Shown here piece by piece: positions 1 to 8,311 of a DNA stretch of 64,000 nucleotides. The notes under the pieces are model-generated. The model had not been told where the DNA came from, made no database searches, and worked only from the letters and a program-made list of their open reading frames with translations. This DNA comes from Roseomonas genomospecies 6 (lineage in GTDB: Bacteria > Pseudomonadota > Alphaproteobacteria > Azospirillales > Azospirillaceae), in the NCBI RefSeq assembly GCF_008365375.1, contig NZ_QOKW01000003.1:248001-312000 (forward strand). The letters run 5' to 3'. Position 1 is the first letter of the stretch. Each line of letters starts with the position of its first letter. A program made the position numbers and the translations under genes.

Positions 1-379
1 CCGAGGCCGGGGCGCCGTACCCGTCGGGGCGACGCGCCGAGCTTCCCGGCAGATCGACGGTGCGGCGCGGAATGTCGGTCGGCTTGAAGCTCGAACCGGG
101 GATCGGGGCGCCGGCCGGCGGCTTCGGGGTGCTCGTGGTCATCTCGGGTCCCTTGGAGGAAATCGGCTCGGGGTGCGGCGTGCGCTGGGCCGGGGGAGCC
201 GCCGGGCCGGCAGCGCTCCCGGCGGGCGGATTCGTCGCGGAAGGATTGCTCAGGGAGGCCAGCGGCGAAACCGCCGCCGCGGGTTCGGCGGCGCCCGCCT
301 GCGGTGCGGCCGGGATGGCCGGGTCGGCGCTTTGGGTCTTCGGCGCACCGACGGGCGGATTCTTTCGTCCGAACAGCAT
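1..379 (-). CDS. Pro/Ala-rich N-terminal fragment, possibly a bactofilin
   Basis: An open reverse-strand frame starts at an ATG at 379 and runs off the left edge, giving 126 residues with no stop. It begins MLFGRKNPPVG. About 90 residues of Pro/Ala/Ser-rich low-complexity sequence follow, then a short segment with PRRTVDLPG near the edge. A basic start, a disordered Pro-rich arm and an RR-x-hydrophobic-PG motif are typical of the leader of alphaproteobacterial bactofilins, which are polymer-forming cytoskeletal proteins. The diagnostic beta-helix core would lie outside the window, so this is inference. The overlapping plus-strand frame is equally open but low-complexity and I regard it as a shadow. 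Confidence 0.45.
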   Translation of the reverse strand, partial: MLFGRKNPPVGAPKTQSADPAIPAAPQAGAAEPAAAVSPLASLSNPSATNPPAGSAAGPAAPPAQRTPHPEPISSKGPEMTTSTPKPPAGAPIPGSSFKPTDIPRRTVDLPGSSARRPDGYGAPAS

Positions 380-574
380 GAACGTTGATCCCCAGGTCAG
401 TCAGGTCGTGAAGTTTGGGCAGGTCGTCGAAGTCGGGTCGTTTCGGAGGCGGCGTCGCATGACCGGGCCCGATCGACAGCAGCCAAAAGACCACCTGGCG
501 GGGGTAACACGGTCATCCGGCCGGCCGCAAGTGGGCTTTCGCGCAGGGATGGGGCCGTGCCGTACCGTGGTCCG

Positions 575-1279
575 TCACGCTTCCTCCCGGCGGGAAAGGC
601 CCGTCATGGGCCCCGTCATAGCCCCGGTCATCGAATGATAGACATGGACCATGAAGGCGCTTGCGATCACCGGCACCAACAGGTTGACGAAAGGAATTGT
701 CGAAAGAAAGGCAATTACGACACCAGCCGAAAATGGTTTCAACGGCATGGAACGCCGCAGAAATCCCGCTTCCTTCCGCCCCAGCCGCCGGATCGCCACC
801 ATCTCGAAGTATTCGCGACCCAGAAGATAGCCGTTCACGGTGTAGAAGATCAGCAGGTTCAACCCCGGCACCATCAGATACAGGGGCAGGGCGAACAGAT
901 TGACCAGCAGAACGACCGCAAAAAAGCGCAGCGCGGTCAGCAGTTCCTCCCCCAGGCCGGTCTGGCGGGCCGCCGGCAATTGGGGGTAGTGGCGCCGCTC
1001 CACCGCCTGCACCACCTCGTCCAGGAAGAAGCTGGACACCATGCCCACCGTGGCCGGGAACAGCACCCAGGCCAGCACCAGAACAGCCAGCCCGCCCAGC
1101 ACGTCCAGCACCCCGTCCACCCAGGCGTACCCGGTCAGCGCCGTGTGGAACAGCGCCCACCACACCCCGCCGGCCAGCAGGGCGAAGGCCGTGATGGCGG
1201 ACAGCACGCCGATCCACACGACGCGGCGGGAAGCCGGGTCGGACAGTTGTCCGATGGCGAGAAGCAGCGCGCGGAACAT
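575..1279 (-). CDS. EI24/CysZ-like integral membrane protein
   Basis: A 234-residue, very hydrophobic protein with about four to six membrane spans (near residues 20-50, 60-85, 115-145 and 185-215). The central PLYLMVPGLNLLIFYTVNGYLLGREYFE stretch (about residues 133-160) is typical of the EI24/DUF540 family, which includes the sulfate permease CysZ. Length agrees with the family (about 230-250). The ATG at 1279 begins just before the first transmembrane segment. It is transcribed divergently from the sugar/nucleoside kinase at 1445. No cysteine-biosynthesis gene is adjacent, so a sulfate-transport role is not supported by context. The C-terminal tail carries a small MTGAMTGPMTG repeat. Confidence 0.75.
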   Translation of the reverse strand: MFRALLLAIGQLSDPASRRVVWIGVLSAITAFALLAGGVWWALFHTALTGYAWVDGVLDVLGGLAVLVLAWVLFPATVGMVSSFFLDEVVQAVERRHYPQLPAARQTGLGEELLTALRFFAVVLLVNLFALPLYLMVPGLNLLIFYTVNGYLLGREYFEMVAIRRLGRKEAGFLRRSMPLKPFSAGVVIAFLSTIPFVNLLVPVIASAFMVHVYHSMTGAMTGPMTGLSRREEA

Positions 1280-1444
1280 CCGGACTCCCGTTCGTTTGGG
1301 CCGATGCGGCCAAGCGACGCTTATCTACGACGGCAGGCCGCTCCGTTCCAGGGGGTATGCGCCGCGCTTGAGATGTGAAGTCGGGCCGCTATACTCGCGC
1401 CTGTTTTTCCCAACGGTCCAGACACCGCATTTCAAGGAGTGCCC

Positions 1445-2443
1445 ATGGCCACGGCCGAATTCGACGTCACCGGCATCGGCAACGCCATCGTCGACGTGAT
1501 CGCCCATGCCGACGACGCCTTTCTCGCCGCCAACGGCATCGAGAAGGGGGCCATGACGCTGATCGACGCCGCCCGCGCGGAGGAGCTGTACGGCCGCATG
1601 GGTCCGGGCATCGAGGTGTCGGGCGGCTCCGCCGGCAACACCATGGCGGGCATCGCCTCGCTGGGCGGCCGGGGGGCCTACATCGGCAAGGTCCACGGCG
1701 ACCAGCTCGGCCAGGTCTTCCGCCACGACATCCGCGCCGCGGGCGTGCATTTCGAGACGGAGGCCGGCCACGGCGGCGCCCCGACCGCCCGCTGCCTGAT
1801 CCTGGTGACGCCGGACGCCCAGCGCTCCATGAACACCTTCCTCGGCGCCTGCGTGGAGCTGGGTCCGGAGGACATCGACGAGGCGCTGATCGCCAACTCC
1901 CAGGTCACCTATCTGGAAGGCTATCTGTGGGACCCGCCGCGCGCCAAGGAAGCCTTCCGCAAGGCCGCCGCCACCGCCCACGGCGCCGGGCGCAAGGTGT
2001 CGCTGTCCCTGTCCGACAGCTTCTGCGTCCACCGCCACCACGCGGAGTTCGTGGATCTCGTCGAAGGCCATGTGGACATCCTGTTCGCCAACGAGCACGA
2101 GATCACCGCCCTCTACAAGACCGACCGTTTCGAGGACGCGCTGGAGGCCGTGAAGCGGCTGGGCAGGACCGCCGCCCTGACCCGCAGCGAGAAGGGCGCC
2201 GTCATCGTGTCCGGCGGCGAGGTGGTGGAGGTTCCGGCGTCCCCGGTGGCCCGCGTGGTGGACACCACGGGTGCGGGCGATCTCTACGCCGCGGGCTTCC
2301 TCTACGGCTTCACCCGCGGGATGTCCCCGGCGGAGTGCGGGCGTATCGGCGCGCTGGCCGCGGCGGAGGTGATCAGCCATGTCGGCGCCCGCCCGGAAAT
2401 CCTGCTGGCCGATCTGCTGAAGGATGCAGGCGTTCCGGCCTGA
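1445..2443 (+). CDS. PfkB-family carbohydrate/nucleoside kinase, probable adenosine kinase
   Basis: A 332-residue ribokinase/PfkB-fold protein. N-terminal GIGNAIVDV and the substrate-loop SGGSAGNTMAGIASLGG motif (around residues 60-76) match the first PfkB signature. The second signature, DTTGAGDLYAAGFLYG (about 273-288), contains the catalytic Asp and the anion hole. Alphaproteobacterial members of this type are usually annotated adenosine kinase, converting adenosine to AMP in purine salvage; the exact substrate cannot be proved from sequence. I chose the ATG at 1445, six bases after an AAGGAG Shine-Dalgarno; a GTG at 1439 overlaps that site. The stop codon lies inside a 15-bp tandem repeat that continues downstream. 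Confidence 0.85.
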   Translation: MATAEFDVTGIGNAIVDVIAHADDAFLAANGIEKGAMTLIDAARAEELYGRMGPGIEVSGGSAGNTMAGIASLGGRGAYIGKVHGDQLGQVFRHDIRAAGVHFETEAGHGGAPTARCLILVTPDAQRSMNTFLGACVELGPEDIDEALIANSQVTYLEGYLWDPPRAKEAFRKAAATAHGAGRKVSLSLSDSFCVHRHHAEFVDLVEGHVDILFANEHEITALYKTDRFEDALEAVKRLGRTAALTRSEKGAVIVSGGEVVEVPASPVARVVDTTGAGDLYAAGFLYGFTRGMSPAECGRIGALAAAEVISHVGARPEILLADLLKDAGVPA

Positions 2444-2485
2444 TTGCCGCCAGCTTGATTGCCGCCAGCCTGATTGCCGGACGAC
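2441..2485. repeat. 15-bp tandem repeat at the kinase 3' end
   Basis: Two nearly identical 15-bp units (2441-2455 and 2456-2470, TGATTGCCGCCAGCY) are followed by a partial third copy from 2471. The first TGA is the stop codon of the kinase gene. Direct observation. Confidence 0.85.
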
Positions 2486-2535
2486 GCCTGTAAGGTATAA
2501 GCTGGCGGACCCTTCCGTTCGCCGGCTTCGCCCCC

Positions 2536-3453
2536 ATGCAAGTGTATCTGCCGATCGCCGAGATGTCGGTCAACGCCCTGCTCGTGCTCGGCATGGGGGG
2601 GCTCGTCGGCTTTCTGTCCGGGATGTTCGGGGTGGGCGGCGGCTTCCTGATGACGCCGCTGCTGATCTTCATCGGCGTGCCGCCCGCCGTGGCGGTGGGA
2701 ACCCAGGCCAACCAGCTCGTCGCGGCCAGCGTGTCGGGCGTCCTGGCCCACTGGCGCCGCGGCAACGTGGACGTGAAGCTGGGCGTCGTCATGCTGCTGG
2801 GCGGCATGGTCGGCACGGTGGTCGGCGTCTGGATCTTCTCCATGCTGCAGCGGATCGGCCAGATCGACATCGCGATCACGCTGACCTACGTCCTGTTCCT
2901 GGGCACCATCGGCACGATGATGATGGTGGAGGCCAGCCGCGCGCTGATCCGCCGCCGCGCCCCGACCGCCAAGCGGGGCAAGCTGCACCGGCACATCTGG
3001 CTGCATGGCCTGCCGCTGAAGATGCGGTTCCAGCGGTCGAAGCTCTACATCTCGGCCCTGCTGCCGGCGGCGATCGGGGCGGTCGGCGGGATGCTGGTGG
3101 CGATCATGGGCATCGGCGGCGGCTTCATGCTGGTCCCGGCGATGATCTATCTGCTGAACATGCCCACCGGACTGGTGGCCGGCACCTCGCTGTTCCAGAT
3201 CATCTTCACCACGGCCATGGCCACGCTTCTCCAGGCGGCCACCAACCAGACGGTGGACGTGATGCTGGCGCTGCTGCTGCTGATCGGCGGGGTGGTCGGC
3301 GCGCAGTTCGGCACCAAGGCGGGCGGCAGACTGCGCGGCGAGCAGGCGCGCCTCCTGCTGGCCTCGCTGGTCGTCGCGGTCGCGCTGAAGCTTGCATTCG
3401 ATCTGGTGGTCGAACCGAACGACATCTTCACCATCTCCACGAGGCAATCGTGA
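2536..3453 (+). CDS. TSUP (TauE/SafE) family permease
   Basis: A 305-residue polytopic membrane protein with the internally duplicated glycine-rich motif of the TSUP family. The first copy is GGLVGFLSGMFGVGGGFL (about residues 21-38) and the second is GGMLVAIMGIGGGFMLVP (about 184-201). The family transports organosulfur and other small anions across the inner membrane, most often by efflux. About eight transmembrane segments are visible. The stop codon overlaps the GTG start of the next gene, so translation of the two is probably coupled. TSUP permeases paired with a TIGR02186 protein recur in alphaproteobacteria, but the substrate of this pair is unknown. Confidence 0.88.
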   Translation: MQVYLPIAEMSVNALLVLGMGGLVGFLSGMFGVGGGFLMTPLLIFIGVPPAVAVGTQANQLVAASVSGVLAHWRRGNVDVKLGVVMLLGGMVGTVVGVWIFSMLQRIGQIDIAITLTYVLFLGTIGTMMMVEASRALIRRRAPTAKRGKLHRHIWLHGLPLKMRFQRSKLYISALLPAAIGAVGGMLVAIMGIGGGFMLVPAMIYLLNMPTGLVAGTSLFQIIFTTAMATLLQAATNQTVDVMLALLLLIGGVVGAQFGTKAGGRLRGEQARLLLASLVVAVALKLAFDLVVEPNDIFTISTRQS

Positions 3454-4229
3454 GCGGTGTCCCGAAGGGGGCGGGGCGGCTCTGGTCCGTCCGGGTCGCC
3501 GGAGGGCTGGTGGGTCTGCTGGCCGGGGGCCTGCTGGCCGCCACGGTCTGGGCGCAGCAGCTCGTCGCCGACCTGTCCAGCCACCTGATCGCCATCACCA
3601 CCGGCTTCACCGGGACGGAGGTCGTTCTGTTCGGCACCACCGACGGGGCGGGCGACGTGGCCATCGTGGTGACCGGCCCGCGCACCCCCGTCACGGTCCG
3701 CCGGAAGGAGCGCATCGCCGGCATCTGGATCAACGCGCGCAGCGTGCGGTTCGAGCAGGTTCCCGGTTATTACATGGTCGCAACGAACCGCCCGCTGGAC
3801 CAGTTCGTCGGCCGTCCGGTGCTGGAGCGCCACCAGATCGGTCTGCCGAACCTGCAGCTCGGTCCCCGGGAGCAGTTGGCCCCGGACCAGCTCGCCCTGT
3901 TCCGCTCCGCCCTGATCCGCAACAAGCAGCGGGCCGGGCTGTATGGGATTTCCCTGGGGCAGGTGTCCTTTCTCGGCGAGCGGCTGTTCCGGACCAACAT
4001 CTACTTCCCGGCCAATGTGCCGACGGGGCTGTACAACGTGGAGGCGCTGCTGATCCGCGATGGCGAGGTGGTCAGCGCACAGACCACGCCGTTGGTGGTG
4101 TCCAAAGTGGGCTTCAGTGCGGAAATCTACGACTTTGCGCGCAATCAGCCGATGTTCTACGGTGTTGCGGCGGTGATTGGGGCCATCGCCGCCGGCTGGC
4201 TGGCCGGCGCCATCTTCCGGAGGGTGTGA
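3450..4229 (+). CDS. TIGR02186 / Alph_Pro_TM family membrane-anchored protein
   Basis: A 259-residue protein. The GTG start at 3450 overlaps the preceding stop as GTGA. An N-terminal hydrophobic segment (about 13-32) ending in WAQQ looks like a signal peptide with Ala-x cleavage. A roughly 190-residue beta-rich extracytoplasmic domain follows, with conserved ITTGFTGTEVVLFG, then a C-terminal anchor (about 233-255) and a short basic tail, RRV. This layout matches the putative alphaproteobacterial transmembrane family (TIGR02186), usually next to TSUP permeases. The topology suggests a periplasmic partner tethered beside the exporter. No enzymatic motif is visible and the molecular role is unknown. 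Confidence 0.8.
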   Translation: MSGVPKGAGRLWSVRVAGGLVGLLAGGLLAATVWAQQLVADLSSHLIAITTGFTGTEVVLFGTTDGAGDVAIVVTGPRTPVTVRRKERIAGIWINARSVRFEQVPGYYMVATNRPLDQFVGRPVLERHQIGLPNLQLGPREQLAPDQLALFRSALIRNKQRAGLYGISLGQVSFLGERLFRTNIYFPANVPTGLYNVEALLIRDGEVVSAQTTPLVVSKVGFSAEIYDFARNQPMFYGVAAVIGAIAAGWLAGAIFRRV

Positions 4230-4232
4230 CCC

Positions 4233-4289
4233 ATGTCCGACCCAATGACGTCCGATCCAATGACGTCCGAATCCACGACGTCCGATCCG
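4233..4289 (+). repeat. in-frame 15-bp repeat encoding MTSDP-like units
   Basis: Unit ATGACGTCCGATCCA recurs at 4245, 4260 and, diverged, 4275; a 12-bp version at 4233 carries the annotated start codon. The repeat is in phase with the Usp reading frame, so each unit adds five residues. Confidence 0.85.
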
Positions 4290-4799
4290 GTCACGACCGA
4301 TCAGGCCGCTTCCGGTACGGACTCCACGGCGAAGCCGCCGGTCCGCATCTTCCTGGTCGTGGTGGACGAGAGCCCGGAACTCCAGCTCGCCTTGCGCTAC
4401 GCCTGCCTGCGCGCCCGCAAGTCGGGGGGCAAGGTGGCGCTGCTGTACGTCATCGAGCCGGGCGAGGTGCAGCAGTGGCTGGCCCTGGAGAACCTGATGC
4501 GCGAGGAACAGCGCGCGGAGGCCGAGCAGAAGCTGCAGAAGCTGGCCCGCGACGTGAACCGGCTGACCGGCACCCTGCCGGCCCTGTACGTGCGCGAGGG
4601 CAACCGCCGCGACGAGGTGCTGGCCCTGATCGAGGAGGAGCCGAGCATCTCCATCCTCGTTCTGGCCGCCGGCACCGATCCCGAAGGTCCGGGGCCGCTG
4701 ATCTCCTACTTCACCAACCGGGGCCTGGCGAAGCTGCGCATTCCGCTGACCATCGTGCCGGGCGGCATCGGCATCGACGCGCTCGACGCGATCACGTGA
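4233..4799 (+). CDS. universal stress protein (UspA family)
   Basis: A 188-residue protein beginning 3 nt after the preceding stop. Residues about 36-185 form a UspA-like Rossmann fold: VRIFLVVVDESPE at the first strand, LLYVIEP at the second, and ILVLAAG followed by the C-terminal PLTIVPGG strand. The classic G-2x-G-9x-G-S/T ATP-binding pattern is not clear, so nucleotide binding is uncertain. The first 30 or so residues are a low-complexity extension built from about four copies of an MTSDP-like pentapeptide, encoded by a 15-bp tandem repeat. A shorter start is possible because the repeat contributes several in-frame ATGs. It appears cotranscribed with the TSUP/TIGR02186 pair. Confidence 0.82.
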   Translation: MSDPMTSDPMTSESTTSDPVTTDQAASGTDSTAKPPVRIFLVVVDESPELQLALRYACLRARKSGGKVALLYVIEPGEVQQWLALENLMREEQRAEAEQKLQKLARDVNRLTGTLPALYVREGNRRDEVLALIEEEPSISILVLAAGTDPEGPGPLISYFTNRGLAKLRIPLTIVPGGIGIDALDAIT

Positions 4800-4803
4800 C
4801 GCT

Positions 4804-6261
4804 TCACCGGCCGTAAAGCGCGGCGAGGCTGCGCTGGTCGATGTCCGACCGGTCGTCGGTCAGCACGGGGTGCCCCTCCAACTCGGCGGGGGCCAGCGTC
4901 TCCAGGATGCGGGAGGCCGCGTACGCCGCACCCGCCGGTGCCGCGCGCAGGCGTACGCTCAGATCCTCGAGCGTACGTTTCTCCTTCGTCGCAATCAGCA
5001 GATAATTCCCGCGCCCGGCGTCGGCGACGTACACCGACGGGAACACCGCCCCCTGCGTCGCCGCCAGAGGTCCGACCAGGGCGTTGCGGTCCATGGGGGA
5101 GGCGACGTTCATGACCAGCACGCCGCCCGGCGCCACCCGCCGCTCCACCGCCGCGAAGAACTCCTCGGTCGCCGTGAAGAAGGGGATCAGCGCGGTCGAA
5201 TAGAGGTCCACGATCACCACGTCGTGCCGCTCCTCCGACCGCTCGACGTGGCGGCGGGCGTCCTCCACGGCGACGCGCACCTCGGGCCGCAGGCCGAACC
5301 GCTCGCGCGCCACCTCGACCACCGCCGGGTCCAACTCAACCCCCAGAATGTCGGCGCCGGGCCAGGAATCGAGAATTTCCTTGGCCGCCGCACCACCGGC
5401 CAGACCCAGGACCAGAACGCGCGTGCCGTTCCCCAGGGCCGGCACGGCGGCGAACAGGTCGTAATAGAGGCCGGTCGGGCCGCCGTCCTTGCGCAGCCGC
5501 GACTGGGTGGCCCAGGCCACGTTCAGATGCAGCCGGATCTGCTCCGCGTCCTCCTGCACCATGATGGTGTTGTGGGGCGTCTCGCGGTAGAGGGCGAAGC
5601 CCTGCCCCTCGCCATGGCCGGCGGCCCAAGCCACGGGAACCGCCAGAGCCGCAGCGGCGGCCATCCGTTTCCCACCCGGAACGAACAGGCAGGCGAGCGC
5701 CGGCAGGACCGCCGCCAGGGCGTAGCCCGCGGACACCCCGACCTCCGGGATCGCGTAGAAGGAGGCGAAGAAGGTGCCGCCGATGCTTCCCAAGGTGCCG
5801 ACCGCGTAGATCCGCCCCGCCGCAGCGGCTCCGGACAGGCTGCTCAGCCCCGCGCAGATGGGCGACACCATGGCCAGCGCGAAGGAGGGCAGACCCAGGA
5901 TCAGCGCCGCTCCGACGACCGACCCTTCCACCGCGTTGAAGCGGCCCGCGGCGTCCGCCAGCATCGGCTTGCCCAGCCAGGGCGTCAGCGCCGCGGCGGC
6001 GATCCCGGCGAGAAGGGCGGCGCGCAGCGCCGGCACCGCCTTCGGCCCGTCGCCGATCTGCCCGCCGGTCCAATAGCCGGCGGCCATGAAGGTCATCACC
6101 ACGCCGATGACGGCGCCCCACTGGTAGACCGAGTAGCCGAAATGCGGCGCCATCAGCCGTCCGCCCAGGATCTCCATCATCATCAGCGACCAGCCCGCGG
6201 AGAAGGCGGCGGCGGCCAGCGCGAGAGGACGCAGGGGGGCGGGGGGAGGAAGGCCGGTCAA
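4804..6261 (-). CDS. polytopic membrane protein with spermidine-synthase-like domain
   Basis: A 485-residue fusion. The first 210 or so residues form about seven transmembrane helices. The C-terminal half is a spermidine-synthase/methyltransferase fold with the nucleotide-binding strand VLVLGLAGGAAAKEI, then ILGVELDPAVVEVA (acidic residue at the end of strand 2) and VEDARRHV. Proteins of this architecture are usually annotated fused MFS/spermidine synthase; actual aminopropyltransferase activity is unproven. The 6261 start is a TTG, since no ATG precedes the first membrane helix. It is convergent with the Usp gene, leaving 4 nt between stops. The first helix contains MMMEILGGRLMAP, characteristic of this group. 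Confidence 0.8.
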   Translation of the reverse strand: MTGLPPPAPLRPLALAAAAFSAGWSLMMMEILGGRLMAPHFGYSVYQWGAVIGVVMTFMAAGYWTGGQIGDGPKAVPALRAALLAGIAAAALTPWLGKPMLADAAGRFNAVEGSVVGAALILGLPSFALAMVSPICAGLSSLSGAAAAGRIYAVGTLGSIGGTFFASFYAIPEVGVSAGYALAAVLPALACLFVPGGKRMAAAAALAVPVAWAAGHGEGQGFALYRETPHNTIMVQEDAEQIRLHLNVAWATQSRLRKDGGPTGLYYDLFAAVPALGNGTRVLVLGLAGGAAAKEILDSWPGADILGVELDPAVVEVARERFGLRPEVRVAVEDARRHVERSEERHDVVIVDLYSTALIPFFTATEEFFAAVERRVAPGGVLVMNVASPMDRNALVGPLAATQGAVFPSVYVADAGRGNYLLIATKEKRTLEDLSVRLRAAPAGAAYAASRILETLAPAELEGHPVLTDDRSDIDQRSLAALYGR

Positions 6262-6275
6262 GGCCGGCGCCCAGG

Positions 6276-6329
6276 CGTTCGTTGACCGTTCGTTCGTTGG
6301 CCGCGCGTTCGTTGGCTGCGCGTTCGTTG
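6276..6329. repeat. four-copy 15-bp-period repeat between two reverse-strand genes
   Basis: The 9-mer CGTTCGTTG occurs at 6276, 6291, 6306 and 6321, an exact 15-bp period, with GC-rich variable spacers. It lies between the cyclase stop and the spermidine-synthase-like gene start. Direct observation. Confidence 0.9.
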
Positions 6330-6343
6330 AATGGCTGTGTCCA

Positions 6344-7594
6344 TCAGTCCTTGCGTTTTCCCTTCAGCCCATAGACCTCGATCGGGTCGTTCAGCCCCTT
6401 CACCGGATGCCAGCCGACCGAGACGACGCGGTTGGCGCAGGCCTCCGCCACCTCGGCGGAGGTCAGGACGTTGCGGTCCAGACGGCTGCACAGCCCCTCG
6501 ATCCGGCTGACCAGATTGACCGCCGGGCCGATGACGGTGAAGTCCAGCCGGTTCGCGGAGCCGATGTTGCCGTACATCACCTCGCCCATGTGGAGCGCGA
6601 TGCCGCAGCGCAGCGTCGGCTGGCCCCAGGCGGCACGCTCGGCGTTGCGCGCGTCCATGTCGGTCAGCGCTTCTTCCGCGGCGTCCAGCGCCTTGGTGCA
6701 GGCGGCGGCGCCGGTCGGGTCGCCCTCCTCCAGCGGGAAGATGGCCAGCATGGCGTCGCCGATGAATTTCATGATCTCGCCGCCGCGGCTTTCCACCGCG
6801 CCGCCCATGATCTCGAAATAGCCGTTCAGCAGGGCGATCAGCTCCTCCCGCGGCAGCCGGTCGGCCAGCGAGGTGAAGCCGCGCAGGTCGCAGTACCACA
6901 GCACCGCGCGGACGTTGTCGCCGGTGCCGCGCCGGATGTCGCCGGACAGGATGCGCGCGCCGGTGCGGTGGCCGACATAGGTGTCCAGCACGGTCGTCGC
7001 CAGCCGCCGCAGCGCCAGCGTCTCCAGAACCGCGCCCAGCGCCGGCAGCACGGCGTCCACCAGCGCCAGATCGGCGGTGGAGAAACCGCCGGGCCGGTCG
7101 GTGGTGAAGCTCAGCACGTTGCGCCGCCCGCCGGCGAACAGGACGGTCATGGCGACATAGTCGGTCGCCCCCTGCGCCCGCAGCTCCGCGAAGACCGGGT
7201 AAGGCCAGGGCGGCTCCATCTGCTCCAGCCGGTAGCGCAGGCCGTCGGCGCCGTCCTCGATCAGGGTGGCGAAGGGGCTGGTCAGATACTCGGTGCTGGT
7301 CTCTGTGCCGTGGGCGCGGGTGGCGATCTCCACATGGTCCGCGTTGCGGCGCCAGAAGAAGGCGATGGTGCGGATCTGCGGGTGCAGCAGGGGCAGGGCG
7401 CAGACGGCGCGCAGCAGCGGCACGCCCGACGCCATCAGCCGGCGGCAGAAACGGTCCATCATCGGCTCGAAGCCGGGGGCGTGCCGGCCCTCCAGCAGCA
7501 GCCATTCGACGACCTCCCGCGCGGCGGCGTCGATGGATGGGGCCGCAGGGGTCGCCGGTGTGGGGGCCGGTGCGGTGGCCGCGGGCGGTGCCAT
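6344..7594 (-). CDS. class III adenylate/guanylate cyclase domain protein
   Basis: A 416-residue soluble protein. An N-terminal Ala/Pro-rich arm (about 25 residues) leads to a sensor-like region (about 35-210) with no motif I can name. A class III cyclase catalytic domain follows from about residue 220. WYCDLRGFTSLAD contains the first metal-binding Asp, and EIMKFIGDAMLAIFP contains the second Asp and the substrate-binding region. HMGEVMYGNIGSANRLDFTVIG (about 335-356) is the typical distal half. The product is probably cAMP, but nucleotide specificity is not certain. An ATG at 7594 and a GTG two codons upstream (7600) are both possible. No strong ribosome-binding site is visible. Confidence 0.87.
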   Translation of the reverse strand: MAPPAATAPAPTPATPAAPSIDAAAREVVEWLLLEGRHAPGFEPMMDRFCRRLMASGVPLLRAVCALPLLHPQIRTIAFFWRRNADHVEIATRAHGTETSTEYLTSPFATLIEDGADGLRYRLEQMEPPWPYPVFAELRAQGATDYVAMTVLFAGGRRNVLSFTTDRPGGFSTADLALVDAVLPALGAVLETLALRRLATTVLDTYVGHRTGARILSGDIRRGTGDNVRAVLWYCDLRGFTSLADRLPREELIALLNGYFEIMGGAVESRGGEIMKFIGDAMLAIFPLEEGDPTGAAACTKALDAAEEALTDMDARNAERAAWGQPTLRCGIALHMGEVMYGNIGSANRLDFTVIGPAVNLVSRIEGLCSRLDRNVLTSAEVAEACANRVVSVGWHPVKGLNDPIEVYGLKGKRKD

Positions 7595-7702
7595 GCTCAC
7601 GGATCGATGACCATAAGGATGCGATGCTTGATCTGTCGGCGGATTCTGCCCAAGTTTCGCCTACGCCGCCAGTGTTGTTCGGCGCCGATGGAGGATATCG
7701 CC

Positions 7703-8257
7703 ATGTTCATTCAGACCGAGCAGACGCCCAACCCGGCGACTCTCAAGTTCCTGCCGGGGCGTGACGTGCTCGGACGCGGCACCGCGGACTTCCCGTCCCG
7801 CGATGTTGCCGCCGCTTCGCCGCTGGCCCAGCGGCTGTTCGAGATCGACGGGGTCCAGGGCGTGTTCCTGGGCGCCGACTTCGTGACCATCACCAAGGCC
7901 GGCGACAAGGAGTGGTTCCTGCTGAAGCCGTCGATCCTCGGCGTCATCATGGAGCATTTCACCGCCAACCGCCCGGTGCTTCTGGAAGAGGCGACCGGCG
8001 ACGGCCACGCCGCCAGCGCCGACGATGACGAGATCGTCACCCAGATCAAGGAGCTGCTGGACACCCGCGTGCGTCCGGCGGTGGCCCAGGACGGCGGCGA
8101 CATCACCTTCTACGGCTTCGAGGAAGGCGTGGTGTACCTGGAGATGAAGGGGGCCTGCTCCGGCTGCCCCAGTTCCACCGCCACGCTGAAGGCCGGCATC
8201 GAGAACATGCTGCGCCACTACATCCCCGAGGTGGTCGAGGTCCGCGCCGTCCGCTGA
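7703..8257 (+). CDS. nfuA: Fe-S cluster scaffold/carrier NfuA-type protein
   Basis: A 184-residue protein. It starts MFIQTEQTPNPATLKF, the hallmark of the N-terminal Nfu domain (about 1-90). The NifU C-terminal domain (about 110-180) carries GACSGCPSS, the CxxC pair that bridges a [4Fe-4S] cluster between two subunits. It delivers clusters to apo-proteins in the cytoplasm. I chose the ATG at 7703 with GGAGG eight bases upstream; another in-frame ATG at 7688 would add five residues. It is divergent from the cyclase gene and not in an isc/suf operon here. Confidence 0.93.
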   Translation: MFIQTEQTPNPATLKFLPGRDVLGRGTADFPSRDVAAASPLAQRLFEIDGVQGVFLGADFVTITKAGDKEWFLLKPSILGVIMEHFTANRPVLLEEATGDGHAASADDDEIVTQIKELLDTRVRPAVAQDGGDITFYGFEEGVVYLEMKGACSGCPSSTATLKAGIENMLRHYIPEVVEVRAVR

Positions 8258-8311
8258 CGGCCTTCGGATGGGCGCGGCGGCACGGGCCGCGCCCGCCCGG
8301 CTTCCCTGCGC

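Noticed and set aside
1-638. Plus-strand 192-residue frame at the left edge
   Set aside because: Overlaps the more plausible reverse-strand Pro-rich start and the EI24 3' end; Gly/Ala-biased composition.
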